From assembly GCA_902362925.1 (NCBI GenBank), contig CABIYL010000017.1: 64,000 bases of DNA; one strand, 5' to 3'. The notes beneath the pieces were generated by a model. It ran no database searches and was not told the DNA's origin. It saw only the letters and a list, made by a program, of their open reading frames with translations. This DNA is from Pseudoflavonifractor sp902362925. GTDB lineage: Bacteria; Bacillota; Clostridia; Oscillospirales; Oscillospiraceae. This document shows, one piece after another, positions 34,229-43,614 of the stretch. Made by a program: the position numbers and the translations under genes. Within the stretch, counting starts at the first letter, position 1. The number at the start of each line of letters is the position of its first letter.

Positions 34229-36772
34229 TCAGAGCTTGCAGGAACAGGTATGGGTTCCGCTGCCATAAATTGTATGACTTCCATCGGGCAGCGTCAACTC
34301 ACAACTTGCGCCCACAGGCACCGCCACTGTCACGGTCAGCGTGCCGTTCTCCGCCTTCCAGTCCACTGCGGCCCGGCCGTAAGGGGTCTCTACCCAGGCG
34401 CTGGCCCAGGTGAGGCCGCCGCCCACCAGAGGCTTGACGGCAAAACGCTTGTAGCCCGCCTCCAGGGGCTCGATACCCGCCACACGGCGGTAGAGGAAGT
34501 CGCCCACCGCGCCGGAGGCGTAGTGGTTGTAGGAGATCATCTTGTCGGTGCCGTCGTCCCCGATGGGGCACTGTCCGTTCTCGTCCAGGCCGTCCCAACG
34601 CTCCCAGATGGTGGTGGCGCCCACCTTCACCTCGTAGAGCCAGGAGGGGCACTTGGTGTTGAGAAGCATTTTGTAGGCCGTGTCGGCGTGGCCGTTGTCG
34701 GCCAGGGCAAAGAGAATGTAGGGCGTGCCGGGGAAGCCGGTGCCGATGCAGAAGTCGTTTTTCTCCACCAGACGGGCCAGATTGTCCGCCGCCTTGGCCC
34801 GGGTCTCCGGCGGGAACATGCCGAACTGGAGGGGCAGGACATAGGCGGTCTGGAACTCGTTGAGGAGCTTTCCATGGCCGTCGGTGAACACAGAGCAGTA
34901 GGCGTCGGCCACCTTGGCGCTCAGGTCTTTGTAGTAGGCGGCATCCTCCGTCTCGCCCAGCAGCTGAGCCACCCTGGCGGTCACTGCGCTGGTGTTGCAC
35001 AGGCTGGCGGTGGCGGTCCACTTGCTGCGGGCCTGCCACTGCTGCATCTTGGGCACGTCGGGGGCCACCCAGTCCCCGAAATGGAGCACCGAGGGGGTGC
35101 TCCAGATGTACTTCTTCTTGCCGAAGCTGAGAAGTCCCGCCCAGAATTTGCAGGCCTTCACATACTTTTTCATCACGGGGTAGAACTTTTTCAGGATGGA
35201 CAGGTCGCCCCGGGCCATGTACTCCGCCCAGGGCACCAGCACGCAGGCGTCGCCCCACCAGTCCACCGCCATGGCGGGCATGGTGGCGGGGAAGCCGTAC
35301 CCCTGGACGGGCACCGTGTTGGGGATGCCGCCGCCGGGCAACTGCTCGGCCTGCACGTCCAGCATCCACTTTTCCAGGAAGCGGCTCATGTCGAAGTTGT
35401 AGCAGGCGGTGGGGGAGAACACGGCGATGTCGCCGGTCCAGCCCATGCGCTCGTCCCGCTGGGGGCAGTCGGTGGGGATGTCCACAAAGTTGGACTTGGC
35501 GCCCCAGCGGATGTTGGACTGGAGCTGATTGAGCATGTCGTTGGAGCAGGAGAAGCCGCCGTTGTCGTGTACGTCGGAGTAGAGGGCGGCGGCGGTGACG
35601 TGGATGTCCTCCGCGTCAATGCCCTCCACGCCCACATAGCGGAAGCCCATGTAGGTGAACCGGGGGGAGTAGGTCTGTTCTCCGCCCACGCAGGTGTACT
35701 CGATGCGGGCCTTGGCGGTACGGAGAAAGGCGGTGTTCAGGGAGCCGTCCGGGTTGAGAATCTCGGCGTGGCGCACCACAATCTTCTGGCCCTTCTTTCC
35801 GCGGATGTCCAGCCTGACCACACCGGCGAAGTTCTGGCCGAAGTCGTAGACCAGGCAGTTATCCACCTTGGTGCAGGTGATGGGGGAAAATTCCTCGTGG
35901 ACGGTGACCGCCGGGCCGTAGGCAGCCCGGATGGAGGGGGAAACCCGCAGGTTTTCCACGGTGGCGTTCCGCCAGCCGGTAGTCTCGGCGGTGGCGTCGT
36001 ACACCTCGCCGTCGTACAGGTCGGCCTCCTTGAGGGGGCCCTCTTCGGTGACCTGCCAGGAGGTGTCGGTGCCCACAATCTCCTCCGAACCGTCCTCATA
36101 GGTGACACGCAGCTCCAGCAGCAGGGCCTGCCGGTCGGCGGTGACCCGGTTTTTCCGGGTGAATACAAAGGAACCCACCGCCCAGCCGCCGGCCACCACC
36201 GCCGTCAGGGTGTTGTCCTCCTGAAGCTGGTCGGTTACGTCGTAGGTCTGGTACTGCAGATTGGTCTTGTAGGAGGTAAAGCCGGGGGCGAAGTAGTCGT
36301 CCCCCACCGGTGCGCCGTTGAGGGTCAGCTGGTAGATACCCATGGCGGTGGAGCGGATTTTGGCCTCCTTCACCTTGCCCCGGAGGGCAAAGGTCTTGCG
36401 GAAGGTCATGGGCACGGGGGACACCTTTTTCTCCTTAAAGGAATAGGCTCCATCGCTGATCCATTGGGCGCTCCAGGGGGTGTCCAGCCGCCCGGTCTCA
36501 AATTCCAGAGAGGTCTGGGCGGTCTCCCCGGCGTCGTCCACCGCCGTCAGCTCCGCCCGGTACCGGGTAAAGGGCTTCAGGGCCGGGCCGCCGTAGGGGA
36601 TGGCGACCTGCCGGTCGGTCTCCACCGTCCAGCCGTTGACCGTCAGAACGGCCTTGGCCAGCGCCGCTCCGGCCCGGTCGCTGTCCAGGGAGAAACCGAA
36701 CCGGGGCGCTGCCGCGTCGGTCACGCAGTGTTTCCGCTGATTTTCACAGGTAAATGTTCTGATGGTGAGCAT
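34229..36772 (-). CDS. Alpha-L-rhamnosidase, GH78
   Basis: 847 residues without signal peptide, so cytoplasmic. N-terminal beta domains (KTFALRGKVKEAKIRSTAMGIYQLTLNG region) are followed by the (alpha/alpha)6 barrel, with the GH78 catalytic block DCPQRDERMGWTGDIAVF (general acid) and NHYASGAVGDFLYRRVAGIEP near the C-terminus. Removes terminal rhamnose from imported glycosides such as flavonoid rhamnosides (substrate inferred). First gene of the rhamnose operon. ATG 36772 was chosen; upstream frame to 36874 crosses a terminator. Confidence 0.93.
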   Translation of the reverse strand: MLTIRTFTCENQRKHCVTDAAAPRFGFSLDSDRAGAALAKAVLTVNGWTVETDRQVAIPYGGPALKPFTRYRAELTAVDDAGETAQTSLEFETGRLDTPWSAQWISDGAYSFKEKKVSPVPMTFRKTFALRGKVKEAKIRSTAMGIYQLTLNGAPVGDDYFAPGFTSYKTNLQYQTYDVTDQLQEDNTLTAVVAGGWAVGSFVFTRKNRVTADRQALLLELRVTYEDGSEEIVGTDTSWQVTEEGPLKEADLYDGEVYDATAETTGWRNATVENLRVSPSIRAAYGPAVTVHEEFSPITCTKVDNCLVYDFGQNFAGVVRLDIRGKKGQKIVVRHAEILNPDGSLNTAFLRTAKARIEYTCVGGEQTYSPRFTYMGFRYVGVEGIDAEDIHVTAAALYSDVHDNGGFSCSNDMLNQLQSNIRWGAKSNFVDIPTDCPQRDERMGWTGDIAVFSPTACYNFDMSRFLEKWMLDVQAEQLPGGGIPNTVPVQGYGFPATMPAMAVDWWGDACVLVPWAEYMARGDLSILKKFYPVMKKYVKACKFWAGLLSFGKKKYIWSTPSVLHFGDWVAPDVPKMQQWQARSKWTATASLCNTSAVTARVAQLLGETEDAAYYKDLSAKVADAYCSVFTDGHGKLLNEFQTAYVLPLQFGMFPPETRAKAADNLARLVEKNDFCIGTGFPGTPYILFALADNGHADTAYKMLLNTKCPSWLYEVKVGATTIWERWDGLDENGQCPIGDDGTDKMISYNHYASGAVGDFLYRRVAGIEPLEAGYKRFAVKPLVGGGLTWASAWVETPYGRAAVDWKAENGTLTVTVAVPVGASCELTLPDGSHTIYGSGTHTCSCKL

Positions 36773-36825
36773 ATGTAACCGGCCTTTCTCATGCTGACAT
36801 TCGTTCTTCTTTCCGGGCGCTGGGG

Positions 36826-36871
36826 GGAAAAGAAATTGCTGTGCCCAGGGCATTCCCCAGGCACAGCAATT
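36826..36871 (-). terminator. Terminator between the GH3 unit and the rhamnose operon
   Basis: Minus-strand stem aattgctgtgcc / ggcacagcaatt with additional inner pairs, then TTTCTTTT. It separates the GH3 transcript from the GH78 operon, so that operon should have its own promoter in the short gap or depend on read-through. Confidence 0.8.
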
Positions 36872-36913
36872 CAAACCCTGTTCAGGCCTTCAACGCTTGC
36901 CTGGTAGGTTCTC

Positions 36914-37390
36914 TCAGGCCTCTTTCTTAGTGAGGCGGAAGAAGGCTGCCGCCATGGCGACAACGGCGGACACCGCCAGGCAGATCATGTTGGCGATGGT
37001 GCCGGTAGCGGAGGACAGATTCTCGGGGGTCTGAACCTCCAGGGTGACGTCGGCGTTGGAGAAGTAGATGTAGCCCAGGCCCTCAGCTCTGGCGGAAATC
37101 AGGTTGATGAGGCAGAGGGTGAGGAGCACGGGGACGGCGATGCGCATGGCGCCGGAGATAATCTCCACCGCAGTGGCGGTGCCGCCGGTCAGCTTCAGCT
37201 GGGCCAGGACAATCACCAGCACCAGCAGAATAATGGCGGGGATACCGTAGGTTATCATGCTGCTGACGGTAGCGTTCTGGAAGTAGCCCTCGCTGGAGAT
37301 ATTCACGCCGTAGACAATCAGAGAGGCCACTGCCAGGATGGCGGCAATCAGGTTCACCCAAACGCCAGCGGACTGTTTCTTGATGTTCAT
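36914..37390 (-). CDS. Small membrane partner of the GH3 protein
   Basis: 158 residues, four hydrophobic segments (VNLIAAILAVASLIVYGVNI, TYGIPAIILLVLVIVLAQL, RIAVPVLLTLCLINLISA, MICLAVSAVVAMAAAFF), with an extracellular-looking loop SNADVTLEVQTPENLSSATG. Family not recognised. It starts 2 bases after the stop of the GH3 gene with gaggag upstream, so the two are translated together and may form a membrane complex. Confidence 0.7.
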   Translation of the reverse strand: MNIKKQSAGVWVNLIAAILAVASLIVYGVNISSEGYFQNATVSSMITYGIPAIILLVLVIVLAQLKLTGGTATAVEIISGAMRIAVPVLLTLCLINLISARAEGLGYIYFSNADVTLEVQTPENLSSATGTIANMICLAVSAVVAMAAAFFRLTKKEA

Positions 37391-37392
37391 GG

Positions 37393-40300
37393 TTATACCT
37401 CCTCCTTCTTTTTCTCGGGCACCAGGGTCAGGGCAATCCAGGCCACGGCGGTCACCACGGCCAGAGCGCCGCTGACATATGTGACGGTGGTGAGGGCGTT
37501 GTCCCACCAGGTGTTGACCTTCTCGGTGGACACGTTCATGATGGCGCTGTTGGCGTAGGTGTAGAGCTGGTACTTCAGGTTATCCCGGGCCTGCTCCACC
37601 AGGTCAGCGTCACCGCTGACGGTTTCCACGGAGATGTAGGGCCAGGTGGCGTCCACGCCGCCCTCACCCATATTGATGTGGTTGTCCTGAGTGGCAAAGT
37701 CGGCCACCTGAGTGATACCGGCCATGACCATGGACTCGGCATTGAAGTAATACTTGTTGTTCATCATGTCGGTGGAGATAAGGCCGGTGTAGCCCCACTC
37801 GTTGCGGAGGATGTCCACCAGCATGCCGGTGTGGTGGGAGGCGTTGGTGGCGCCTATGCGGTTGAAGGCGATCATGACGGCCATACCGTCGGCGTCGCTC
37901 AGGCCACCCTGGAAGCAGCGCAGGTCAGTCTCACGGAACTTCTGCTCGTTCATGTAGGCGGAAATGCCGCCGCGGTTGTGCTCCTGATCGTTGAAGCCCA
38001 TGTGCTTGGGGCCGTTGAGGATGCCCATGTCGGCGCAGCCCTGGAGGATGCCGTAGCCGATGCGGTTGGTGAGCATGGGGTCCTCGGAGATGTACTCGTA
38101 GTTACGGCCGTTGTAGGGGGTACGGCGCTGGGTCAGGCCGGTGCCCCACAGGTGGTAGCGCTGGAGCCACAGGCCGGAGTTGCCCTCGATGCGGCCCCAC
38201 TCGTAGGCCAGCTCGGGGTTGAAGGAGGAGCCCATCAGGGTCTGGGAGTGGACGTTGAAGCGGTAGGTCTCGCCGGTGGCCTCATCGGTGTAGGTGGCGG
38301 TGAAGCCGCTGACGCCCTCGTTCTGGATGACCACGGGGTTGTCCACGTTGGTCAGCACGTCGGACTGGCTGCCGCCGTGGATGACGGCGCCCACGGCCTC
38401 GTCGATGGTGATGGAGGAGACCAGGGTGTCCCAGAAGGGATCGTCGATGTTCTCCAGCTGCTCGTACTGGATGCTGGTGGTGTCGAAGCGGACGCCCTTG
38501 TCGCCGCCCTCAGTGGCGGGGTTGCCGGTCTGGATGGTATAGGTCTGGCCGCGGAGCTCGGCAATCCACTCGTCCGCCTTGGGGCTGTCGGCGATGTAGA
38601 TCTCAACCTCGTTGTAGTTGATGGGATAGGTGCTCTCCCAGTTGCTGCGGGACAGGTAGGTGACGGTGTCCTCGCCGGTCCAGTAGTTCAGGTCGGCGTC
38701 GTCGGCCACGTTGGTGACGGCGGTGCCGTTGGAGACGGCAAAGGTGGTGTCGTCCAGCTCACCCAGGTTCCAGACCTGAGCGGTGCCGGTGGCCTCGGCG
38801 TCCATGCCGTCGGTGGTGGTGTAGCCCTGGGCGGCCAGGATGTTGTTCACAGCCTCATGGGCACCGGCAGCGGCGGTGAAGTAGTAGTCGCCGGCGTCCA
38901 GGATGTAGGTCTTGGCATTGGTGTAGTCGTAGCTGGCCAGGTACTTGGTGGGCACGGTGATGGTCACCTCAGCGGTGCCGCCGGCGGGAACCTCAGTCTT
39001 GGCGGAGTTGAGGAACATGACGGCGGACTTTTCCACCTTGTTCTGCACGTCGTAGTCGGTGTAGGGCTGCTGGACATAGAGCTGAGCCAGGAAGTAGCCG
39101 TCCTGGTCGCTGTTGTTCTTGATCTCCACCACGGCGGTGATGTTGCCGTCGGGCGTGCGATCCACGTCCACGCTCTTGAGGGTCTGGGTGTAGTCCAGGT
39201 AGCTCAGGCCGTGGCCGAAGGTGTAGAGCACTTCCTTATTGTAGTCCCAGGAGGCGTCCTGAGTGGCGCCTGCGCCGGAAGAAGCGCCGGAGGCGGGATT
39301 CACGATGGAGTCGTAGTAACGGGTCTCGTAGTACTTGTAGCCCACGTAGATACCCTCGGCCTCCACGATGTAGTAGCCGCCGTTATAGGTGTCGCTGCCG
39401 CCGAAGGAACCGGCGGTGGTGTTGGCGATCTCCACACCGGGGTAACGGGGATCGTCGCCGTTGCTGCCCACGATCTCATAGTCGGCGTAGTAGCCGCCGC
39501 CGAAGTTCATCACAGCGGGGTTGGAGGCGTTGTCGGCCACATAGGTGTCGGGCAGGGCGCCGGTGGCGTTGACCTGGCCGGTGAGCACCTTCACCACGCC
39601 GATGGCCTGGTAGTCGTTGAGGCAGCCGATGTAGGCGATGCCGTCCACCTCGTGGGCGCCGCCGGCGGCGATGTCCTTGATGACCATGGTGTTGCCGGTG
39701 TTCAGGAGCACGATGACCTTGGAGCAGGTCTCCTTGGCCACGTCGATGACGGCCAGCTCATCCTCGCTCAGGGCCAGGGGGTCCTCACCGGTCTCCTCAC
39801 CGGCGTAGTTGACGGCGGAACCGGGCATGTAGGTGTTGCCCTCGCCGGCGCCGCGGGCGAACACGCAGATGCCTACGGTGTTCTCCTTGTCAACCTGGCT
39901 CTTCCAGTCGGCGGGAGCGCCCAGGTTTTCATACTCCGTGGGGGGAACCTCGGCGATCTGGTAGGTGGTCATGTCGCCGGGGGAGGCCACGTAGATGTGG
40001 TCGTAGGCCACGGCGGTTTCCATCTCGCCGGTCCACTGGTTGGGGACTTCCTCGGTGTGCTTGTTGAGGATGTTGTTCTGATAGAAGTCCTTCACAGTCT
40101 CGTTGATCTTCACACCCGCGTCGGTGAGGGCCTGAACCAGGTCCACCGCGTCGGCGTTGCCGGCCTTGTGGTCGCCGCTGGTGTAGGGATAGGGGGCGTA
40201 GGCGGCCAGACCGAAGAGGGCCACGGTGGTGTCAGAGGACAGAGGCAGCACGTCGTTGTCGTTCTTCATGATAACGGTGCCCTCTTCGCCTTCCTTGATG

Positions 40301-40527
40301 GCGATGTTCTTGGCAGCGGCCTTCATCTCGTCGATGGTGGCGTAGTCGCTCTGGAAGCGGGCGGAATCCTCATCGGTAATGGTGACATAGCTGCTGGTTC
40401 CAAGGAAGCCGTCCAGCGCTGAACGATAGCCCTCCGCGATGCCGGTGCCCACGACAGACAGGGCAAGCACGGAGGCCATGACAGCCGAAAGACCTCTCAT
40501 GACGGGTGCAATTCGTTTCGCTTTCAT
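37393..40527 (-). CDS. Membrane-anchored GH3 glycosidase with permuted domain order
   Basis: 1044 residues. Signal or anchor segment at the N-terminus (VMASVLALSVVGTGIAEGY). The usual GH3 C-terminal alpha/beta domain comes first (EGEEGTVIMKNDNDVLPLSS at about 65-85, then VIVLLNTGNTMVIKDI). A fibronectin-III-like domain follows (VEIKNNSDQDGYFLAQLYVQQ). The GH3 catalytic barrel parts come last (ILNGPKHMGFNDQEHNRGG and nucleophile region GLISTDMMNN). A C-terminal membrane helix (ALAVVTAVAWIALTLVPEKKK) anchors it outside the cell. This reversed order is known for some rumen and gut Firmicute beta-glucosidases. ATG 40527 (ggagg 7 bases upstream) or the adjacent 40530. Confidence 0.88.
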   Translation of the reverse strand: MKAKRIAPVMRGLSAVMASVLALSVVGTGIAEGYRSALDGFLGTSSYVTITDEDSARFQSDYATIDEMKAAAKNIAIKEGEEGTVIMKNDNDVLPLSSDTTVALFGLAAYAPYPYTSGDHKAGNADAVDLVQALTDAGVKINETVKDFYQNNILNKHTEEVPNQWTGEMETAVAYDHIYVASPGDMTTYQIAEVPPTEYENLGAPADWKSQVDKENTVGICVFARGAGEGNTYMPGSAVNYAGEETGEDPLALSEDELAVIDVAKETCSKVIVLLNTGNTMVIKDIAAGGAHEVDGIAYIGCLNDYQAIGVVKVLTGQVNATGALPDTYVADNASNPAVMNFGGGYYADYEIVGSNGDDPRYPGVEIANTTAGSFGGSDTYNGGYYIVEAEGIYVGYKYYETRYYDSIVNPASGASSGAGATQDASWDYNKEVLYTFGHGLSYLDYTQTLKSVDVDRTPDGNITAVVEIKNNSDQDGYFLAQLYVQQPYTDYDVQNKVEKSAVMFLNSAKTEVPAGGTAEVTITVPTKYLASYDYTNAKTYILDAGDYYFTAAAGAHEAVNNILAAQGYTTTDGMDAEATGTAQVWNLGELDDTTFAVSNGTAVTNVADDADLNYWTGEDTVTYLSRSNWESTYPINYNEVEIYIADSPKADEWIAELRGQTYTIQTGNPATEGGDKGVRFDTTSIQYEQLENIDDPFWDTLVSSITIDEAVGAVIHGGSQSDVLTNVDNPVVIQNEGVSGFTATYTDEATGETYRFNVHSQTLMGSSFNPELAYEWGRIEGNSGLWLQRYHLWGTGLTQRRTPYNGRNYEYISEDPMLTNRIGYGILQGCADMGILNGPKHMGFNDQEHNRGGISAYMNEQKFRETDLRCFQGGLSDADGMAVMIAFNRIGATNASHHTGMLVDILRNEWGYTGLISTDMMNNKYYFNAESMVMAGITQVADFATQDNHINMGEGGVDATWPYISVETVSGDADLVEQARDNLKYQLYTYANSAIMNVSTEKVNTWWDNALTTVTYVSGALAVVTAVAWIALTLVPEKKKEEV

Positions 40528-40580
40528 CATTTTTCCTCCCCATAGTAGCATGAACATTAACGGCCGTTCTGTTGTGAGGA

Positions 40581-40609
40581 ATTATAACACCAAGGCAATC
40601 TTTTGTCCA
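40581..40609 (-). promoter_or_regulatory. Promoter of the GH3 unit
   Basis: Minus strand TGGACA (40604-40609), 17 bp, TATAAT (40581-40586). Divergent from the DeoR promoter 150 bp away. Confidence 0.75.
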
Positions 40610-40759
40610 CGTTTTAGTGATAATATCCAACAAATAGAAAGAACAACATACTTTTCAGGACAATTGAACACAAATGAGCATAAATGAACAAAAGAAAGGG
40701 GGCGAAAAGGCCTCCGTGCCCGGAAACGGAATCCATAATATTCCAAAAACAAGGGGATG

Positions 40760-40788
40760 TTGACAATAAAATGACCGAATGATACAAT
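40760..40788 (+). promoter_or_regulatory. Promoter of the DeoR-family regulator
   Basis: TTGACA (40760-40765), 17 bp, TACAAT (40783-40788). Confidence 0.85.
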
Positions 40789-40814
40789 ATCGGCGGATTA
40801 TGGAGGGGGTAATT

Positions 40815-41558
40815 ATGCATACAAACGAACGCTTTGACCTGATCCTGGACTACCTGAAAATGCACAAACGAGCAACGGTTGCAGATTTGAGCAAATTGGT
40901 GTACGTCAGCGAGGCCACGGTGCGCCGTGACCTGAACGAGATGCAGCGGCTGGGTCTGCTCCGCCGTACCCACGGCGGCGCTATGTACTCCGACGGCTCG
41001 GAGGAGGTCTCCATCTTTGTCCGGCAGGAGGTCAACGCCACCGGGAAGGAGGTCACCGCCTCCATCGCCCTGCCCCATCTGCCCGACTTCCATACCATAT
41101 TTATTGACAACTCCTCCACCTGCCTGGCCCTTGTGCAGCGGATGAACCTGCAGCACAAGGTGGCGGTCACCAACGGCATCCAGGCGGCCACCTGGCTGGT
41201 GCAGCAGGACGACGTGCAGGTCATCATGCCCGGCGGAGAGCTGAAGCTGAACACCGGCTTTACCGGCAGCACCGCCTGCAACGCCCTGCGGGGGTTCCGG
41301 TTCGACGTGATGCTCTGCTCCTGCGCCGCCATCGACATGGAGGGCACCTATGAGAACTCTCTGGCGGTGAAGGAGCTGAAGGTCACCGCCATGGACCTGT
41401 CCGACTGCTGTATTCTCATCACGGACAAGACCAAATTCAGCCTGAAGGCGCCCTATCATACGGTAAGCCTGCGGAAGTACGACTACATCTTCACCGACGC
41501 GGAGGATGAGCAGCTCTCCCCCTACCGGGAAGCCGGACTCCAAATCATCAACCGGTGA
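40815..41558 (+). CDS. DeoR-family transcriptional regulator
   Basis: 247 residues. N-terminal DeoR HTH (RFDLILDYLKMHKRATVADL, VSEATVRRDLNEMQRLGLLRRTHGGA, about 5-60) and a sugar-phosphate-binding DeoRC domain (IFIDNSSTCLALVQRM, MPGGELKLNTGFTGS, ITDKTKFSL). Probably senses a phosphorylated intermediate and represses the divergent GH3 unit and perhaps the rhamnose operon. ATG 40815 with ggagggg upstream. Confidence 0.9.
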   Translation: MHTNERFDLILDYLKMHKRATVADLSKLVYVSEATVRRDLNEMQRLGLLRRTHGGAMYSDGSEEVSIFVRQEVNATGKEVTASIALPHLPDFHTIFIDNSSTCLALVQRMNLQHKVAVTNGIQAATWLVQQDDVQVIMPGGELKLNTGFTGSTACNALRGFRFDVMLCSCAAIDMEGTYENSLAVKELKVTAMDLSDCCILITDKTKFSLKAPYHTVSLRKYDYIFTDAEDEQLSPYREAGLQIINR

Positions 41559-41581
41559 ACGGGTACAAGGGGGCCGCTCCT

Positions 41582-43372
41582 GTGAGAATTGGCAGAGTTC
41601 CGGTGCTGGCGGGGGTGCTGGCCGCCGTGCTGCTGCTCCTGTCCGGATGTGGGGCAGGTGGGGAGACTGTGCCCACCTGCAAGGTGGTCTTTGAGGACAA
41701 CCCGGAGCTGTTCTTTTACAATCAGGTGTACGACACGCCCAGGGGCGGGGATGTGACGGCCACCGTGGGCGTGCCCACTGGCCGCCGGATTGACACAGTC
41801 AGCTTTGACCGGTACACCGTGTCAGGCAAGACCGGTTTTTCCGCCAGCTACGACTACTATACCCTCATCCTCCACGATGTCAGATACCCGGCGGTGGTGC
41901 GGCTGACCACCTCGCCCGCCCTCACCACTGTCTACAATCCAGGGGAAGGGCAGGGGGAGACCATTACAGTCCAGGAGGACAGCCCACGGCTGTCCCCCAA
42001 CACCCTGCCCTGGCGGGGACAGTTTTCCAGAGAGGGCTTTCTGGCTGTGGGTTGGAACACCGCGCCCGACGGCAGCGGCGTCCATATCGGCTTTGGCAGC
42101 CGCTCCGCCAGAGAGGACGGGGGCGAGACGCTGACCCTCTACCCGGAGTGGCTCCCCTGTACGCCGGAGGAGGCCTTCACCTGGACCGAGCGGGACGGCG
42201 GCGCCGTCATCACCGGCTATGACGGCAGAGAGGGTGATTTGGTCATTCCCGAGACCCTGGGCGGCCTGCCTGTCACCGCTATTGCGGCCGGTGCCTTCGG
42301 GAACGTGACGGCGGACACTGTGGCTCTGCCGTCCACCCTGACAGCCGTGGAGCCTGAGGCCTTTTCCACCCTGACAGCGGAGCGCCTTTACCTCTTTGAC
42401 ACCCTGGAGCAGGTGGATGAGGCATCCTTTGGAGCTTACACCATCACCCGTCTCCACCTCAACGCCGTTAAGGACCCGGTATATAGCGGCACCTACTTCG
42501 ACACCTTCCCCGATAAGGCGGACTACCTCCGTTCTGTGGCGGAGGCGGACAAGCTGGTGCTCTTCTGCGGCTCCTCCGCCCGGTTCGGGTACGACAGCCC
42601 CATGCTGGCCGAGGCGTTTCCCGACTATGAGGTGGTGAACATGGGGGTGTACGCCTACGCCAACATGCTGCCCCAGGCCAGAATCGTCCTCCACTACATG
42701 AAGGAGGGGGATATTCTGCTCCACTCCCCCGAGCTGGACGCCATTATGCAGCAGTTCTGCGGCAGCACCGCCCTGGACAAGGAGACCTTCTGCATGACCG
42801 AATCCAACTACGATCTGCTCTCCCTGCTGGACTGCCGGGAGTTTACCAATCTGTTTGGGGCCTTCGGGGCTTTCCAGACCGCCCGGATGGACATGGAGCC
42901 CCGGTCCTACCACGACTCGCCCGCCATGTACGACGAGGACGGCAACCGGCAGGAGCAGGCCACCTATAACCGCTACGGGGATTACATCCTCTACCGGGAG
43001 AACAACCTATCCGGGGAGAATTTCGGCATCAAGCGGGCCTTCTATAACGCCGGCCATATCACCCAGGCGGACTGGCAGGGCATCAACGCCATGTACGACA
43101 GCTTTGCGTCCAAGGGCGTGTCGGTGTACTTCACCTACTCGCCTCGCAGCCGTACCAGCATCTCGGAGGACAGTACCGAGGAATCCATTACCGAACTGGA
43201 CGCCCTGTTCCGGCAGAAGCTCCACGCCCCCGTCATCTCCGATATCCGGTCCTCCCTCATGGACCCGCTGTACTTCTACGCCACCGACAACCATCTCAGC
43301 ACCGATGGCGTGCAAATCCACACCGCCAAGGTCATTGACGACCTGCGCCGGGCACTGGAGGGAGAAGCATGA
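41582..43372 (+). CDS. Lipoprotein: BspA-type leucine-rich repeats plus SGNH-like domain
   Basis: 596 residues. Lipoprotein signal (GVLAAVLLLLSGC), an InlB/Listeria-repeat-like region (GREGFLAVGWNTAPDGSG-type sequence, about 150-200), BspA-like LRRs (LVIPETLGGLPVTAIAAGAF, VALPSTLTAVEPEAF, about 215-285), then a domain like the DltD/AlgX SGNH acyl-transfer group: GSSARFGYDSPMLAEAFPDY (block I Ser) and FYATDNHLSTDGVQ (Asp/His block). First of four tightly packed genes with an MBOAT acyltransferase. Expected to receive or remove acyl groups on a surface polymer. GTG 41582 was chosen for its spacing to aaggggg; GTG 41555 overlaps the regulator stop. Confidence 0.75.
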   Translation: MRIGRVPVLAGVLAAVLLLLSGCGAGGETVPTCKVVFEDNPELFFYNQVYDTPRGGDVTATVGVPTGRRIDTVSFDRYTVSGKTGFSASYDYYTLILHDVRYPAVVRLTTSPALTTVYNPGEGQGETITVQEDSPRLSPNTLPWRGQFSREGFLAVGWNTAPDGSGVHIGFGSRSAREDGGETLTLYPEWLPCTPEEAFTWTERDGGAVITGYDGREGDLVIPETLGGLPVTAIAAGAFGNVTADTVALPSTLTAVEPEAFSTLTAERLYLFDTLEQVDEASFGAYTITRLHLNAVKDPVYSGTYFDTFPDKADYLRSVAEADKLVLFCGSSARFGYDSPMLAEAFPDYEVVNMGVYAYANMLPQARIVLHYMKEGDILLHSPELDAIMQQFCGSTALDKETFCMTESNYDLLSLLDCREFTNLFGAFGAFQTARMDMEPRSYHDSPAMYDEDGNRQEQATYNRYGDYILYRENNLSGENFGIKRAFYNAGHITQADWQGINAMYDSFASKGVSVYFTYSPRSRTSISEDSTEESITELDALFRQKLHAPVISDIRSSLMDPLYFYATDNHLSTDGVQIHTAKVIDDLRRALEGEA

Positions 43373-43614
43373 CCTTTGTCTTTCTCCAGTATCCACTCAT
43401 TCCTGCCCTGCTGGTTTTGTCCCTGGTGTTGACCGCTCTGGCCGGACTGCTCAATCGTGGCGGCTGTGCGGCTGCGGTACTGGCGGCGCTGTCCGCATCG
43501 GCCATGGTGGTGGCTGCGCTGGCCTGCTCGGTACCCTATGAGGAGATTCTGCTCCTGCTGCTTCTCCCGGCCCTCACCTGTTTTCTGACTGTGGTAAGGG
43601 GGGAGAAGAAATGA
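43369..43614 (+). CDS. Small membrane protein of the acylation cassette
   Basis: 81 residues, three hydrophobic segments and a basic end (VVRGEKK). It overlaps both neighbours by 4 bases (ATGA-type), so it belongs to the cassette. Small membrane proteins accompany some MBOAT systems (compare DltX), but no homology can be claimed. Confidence 0.7.
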   Translation: MTFVFLQYPLIPALLVLSLVLTALAGLLNRGGCAAAVLAALSASAMVVAALACSVPYEEILLLLLLPALTCFLTVVRGEKK

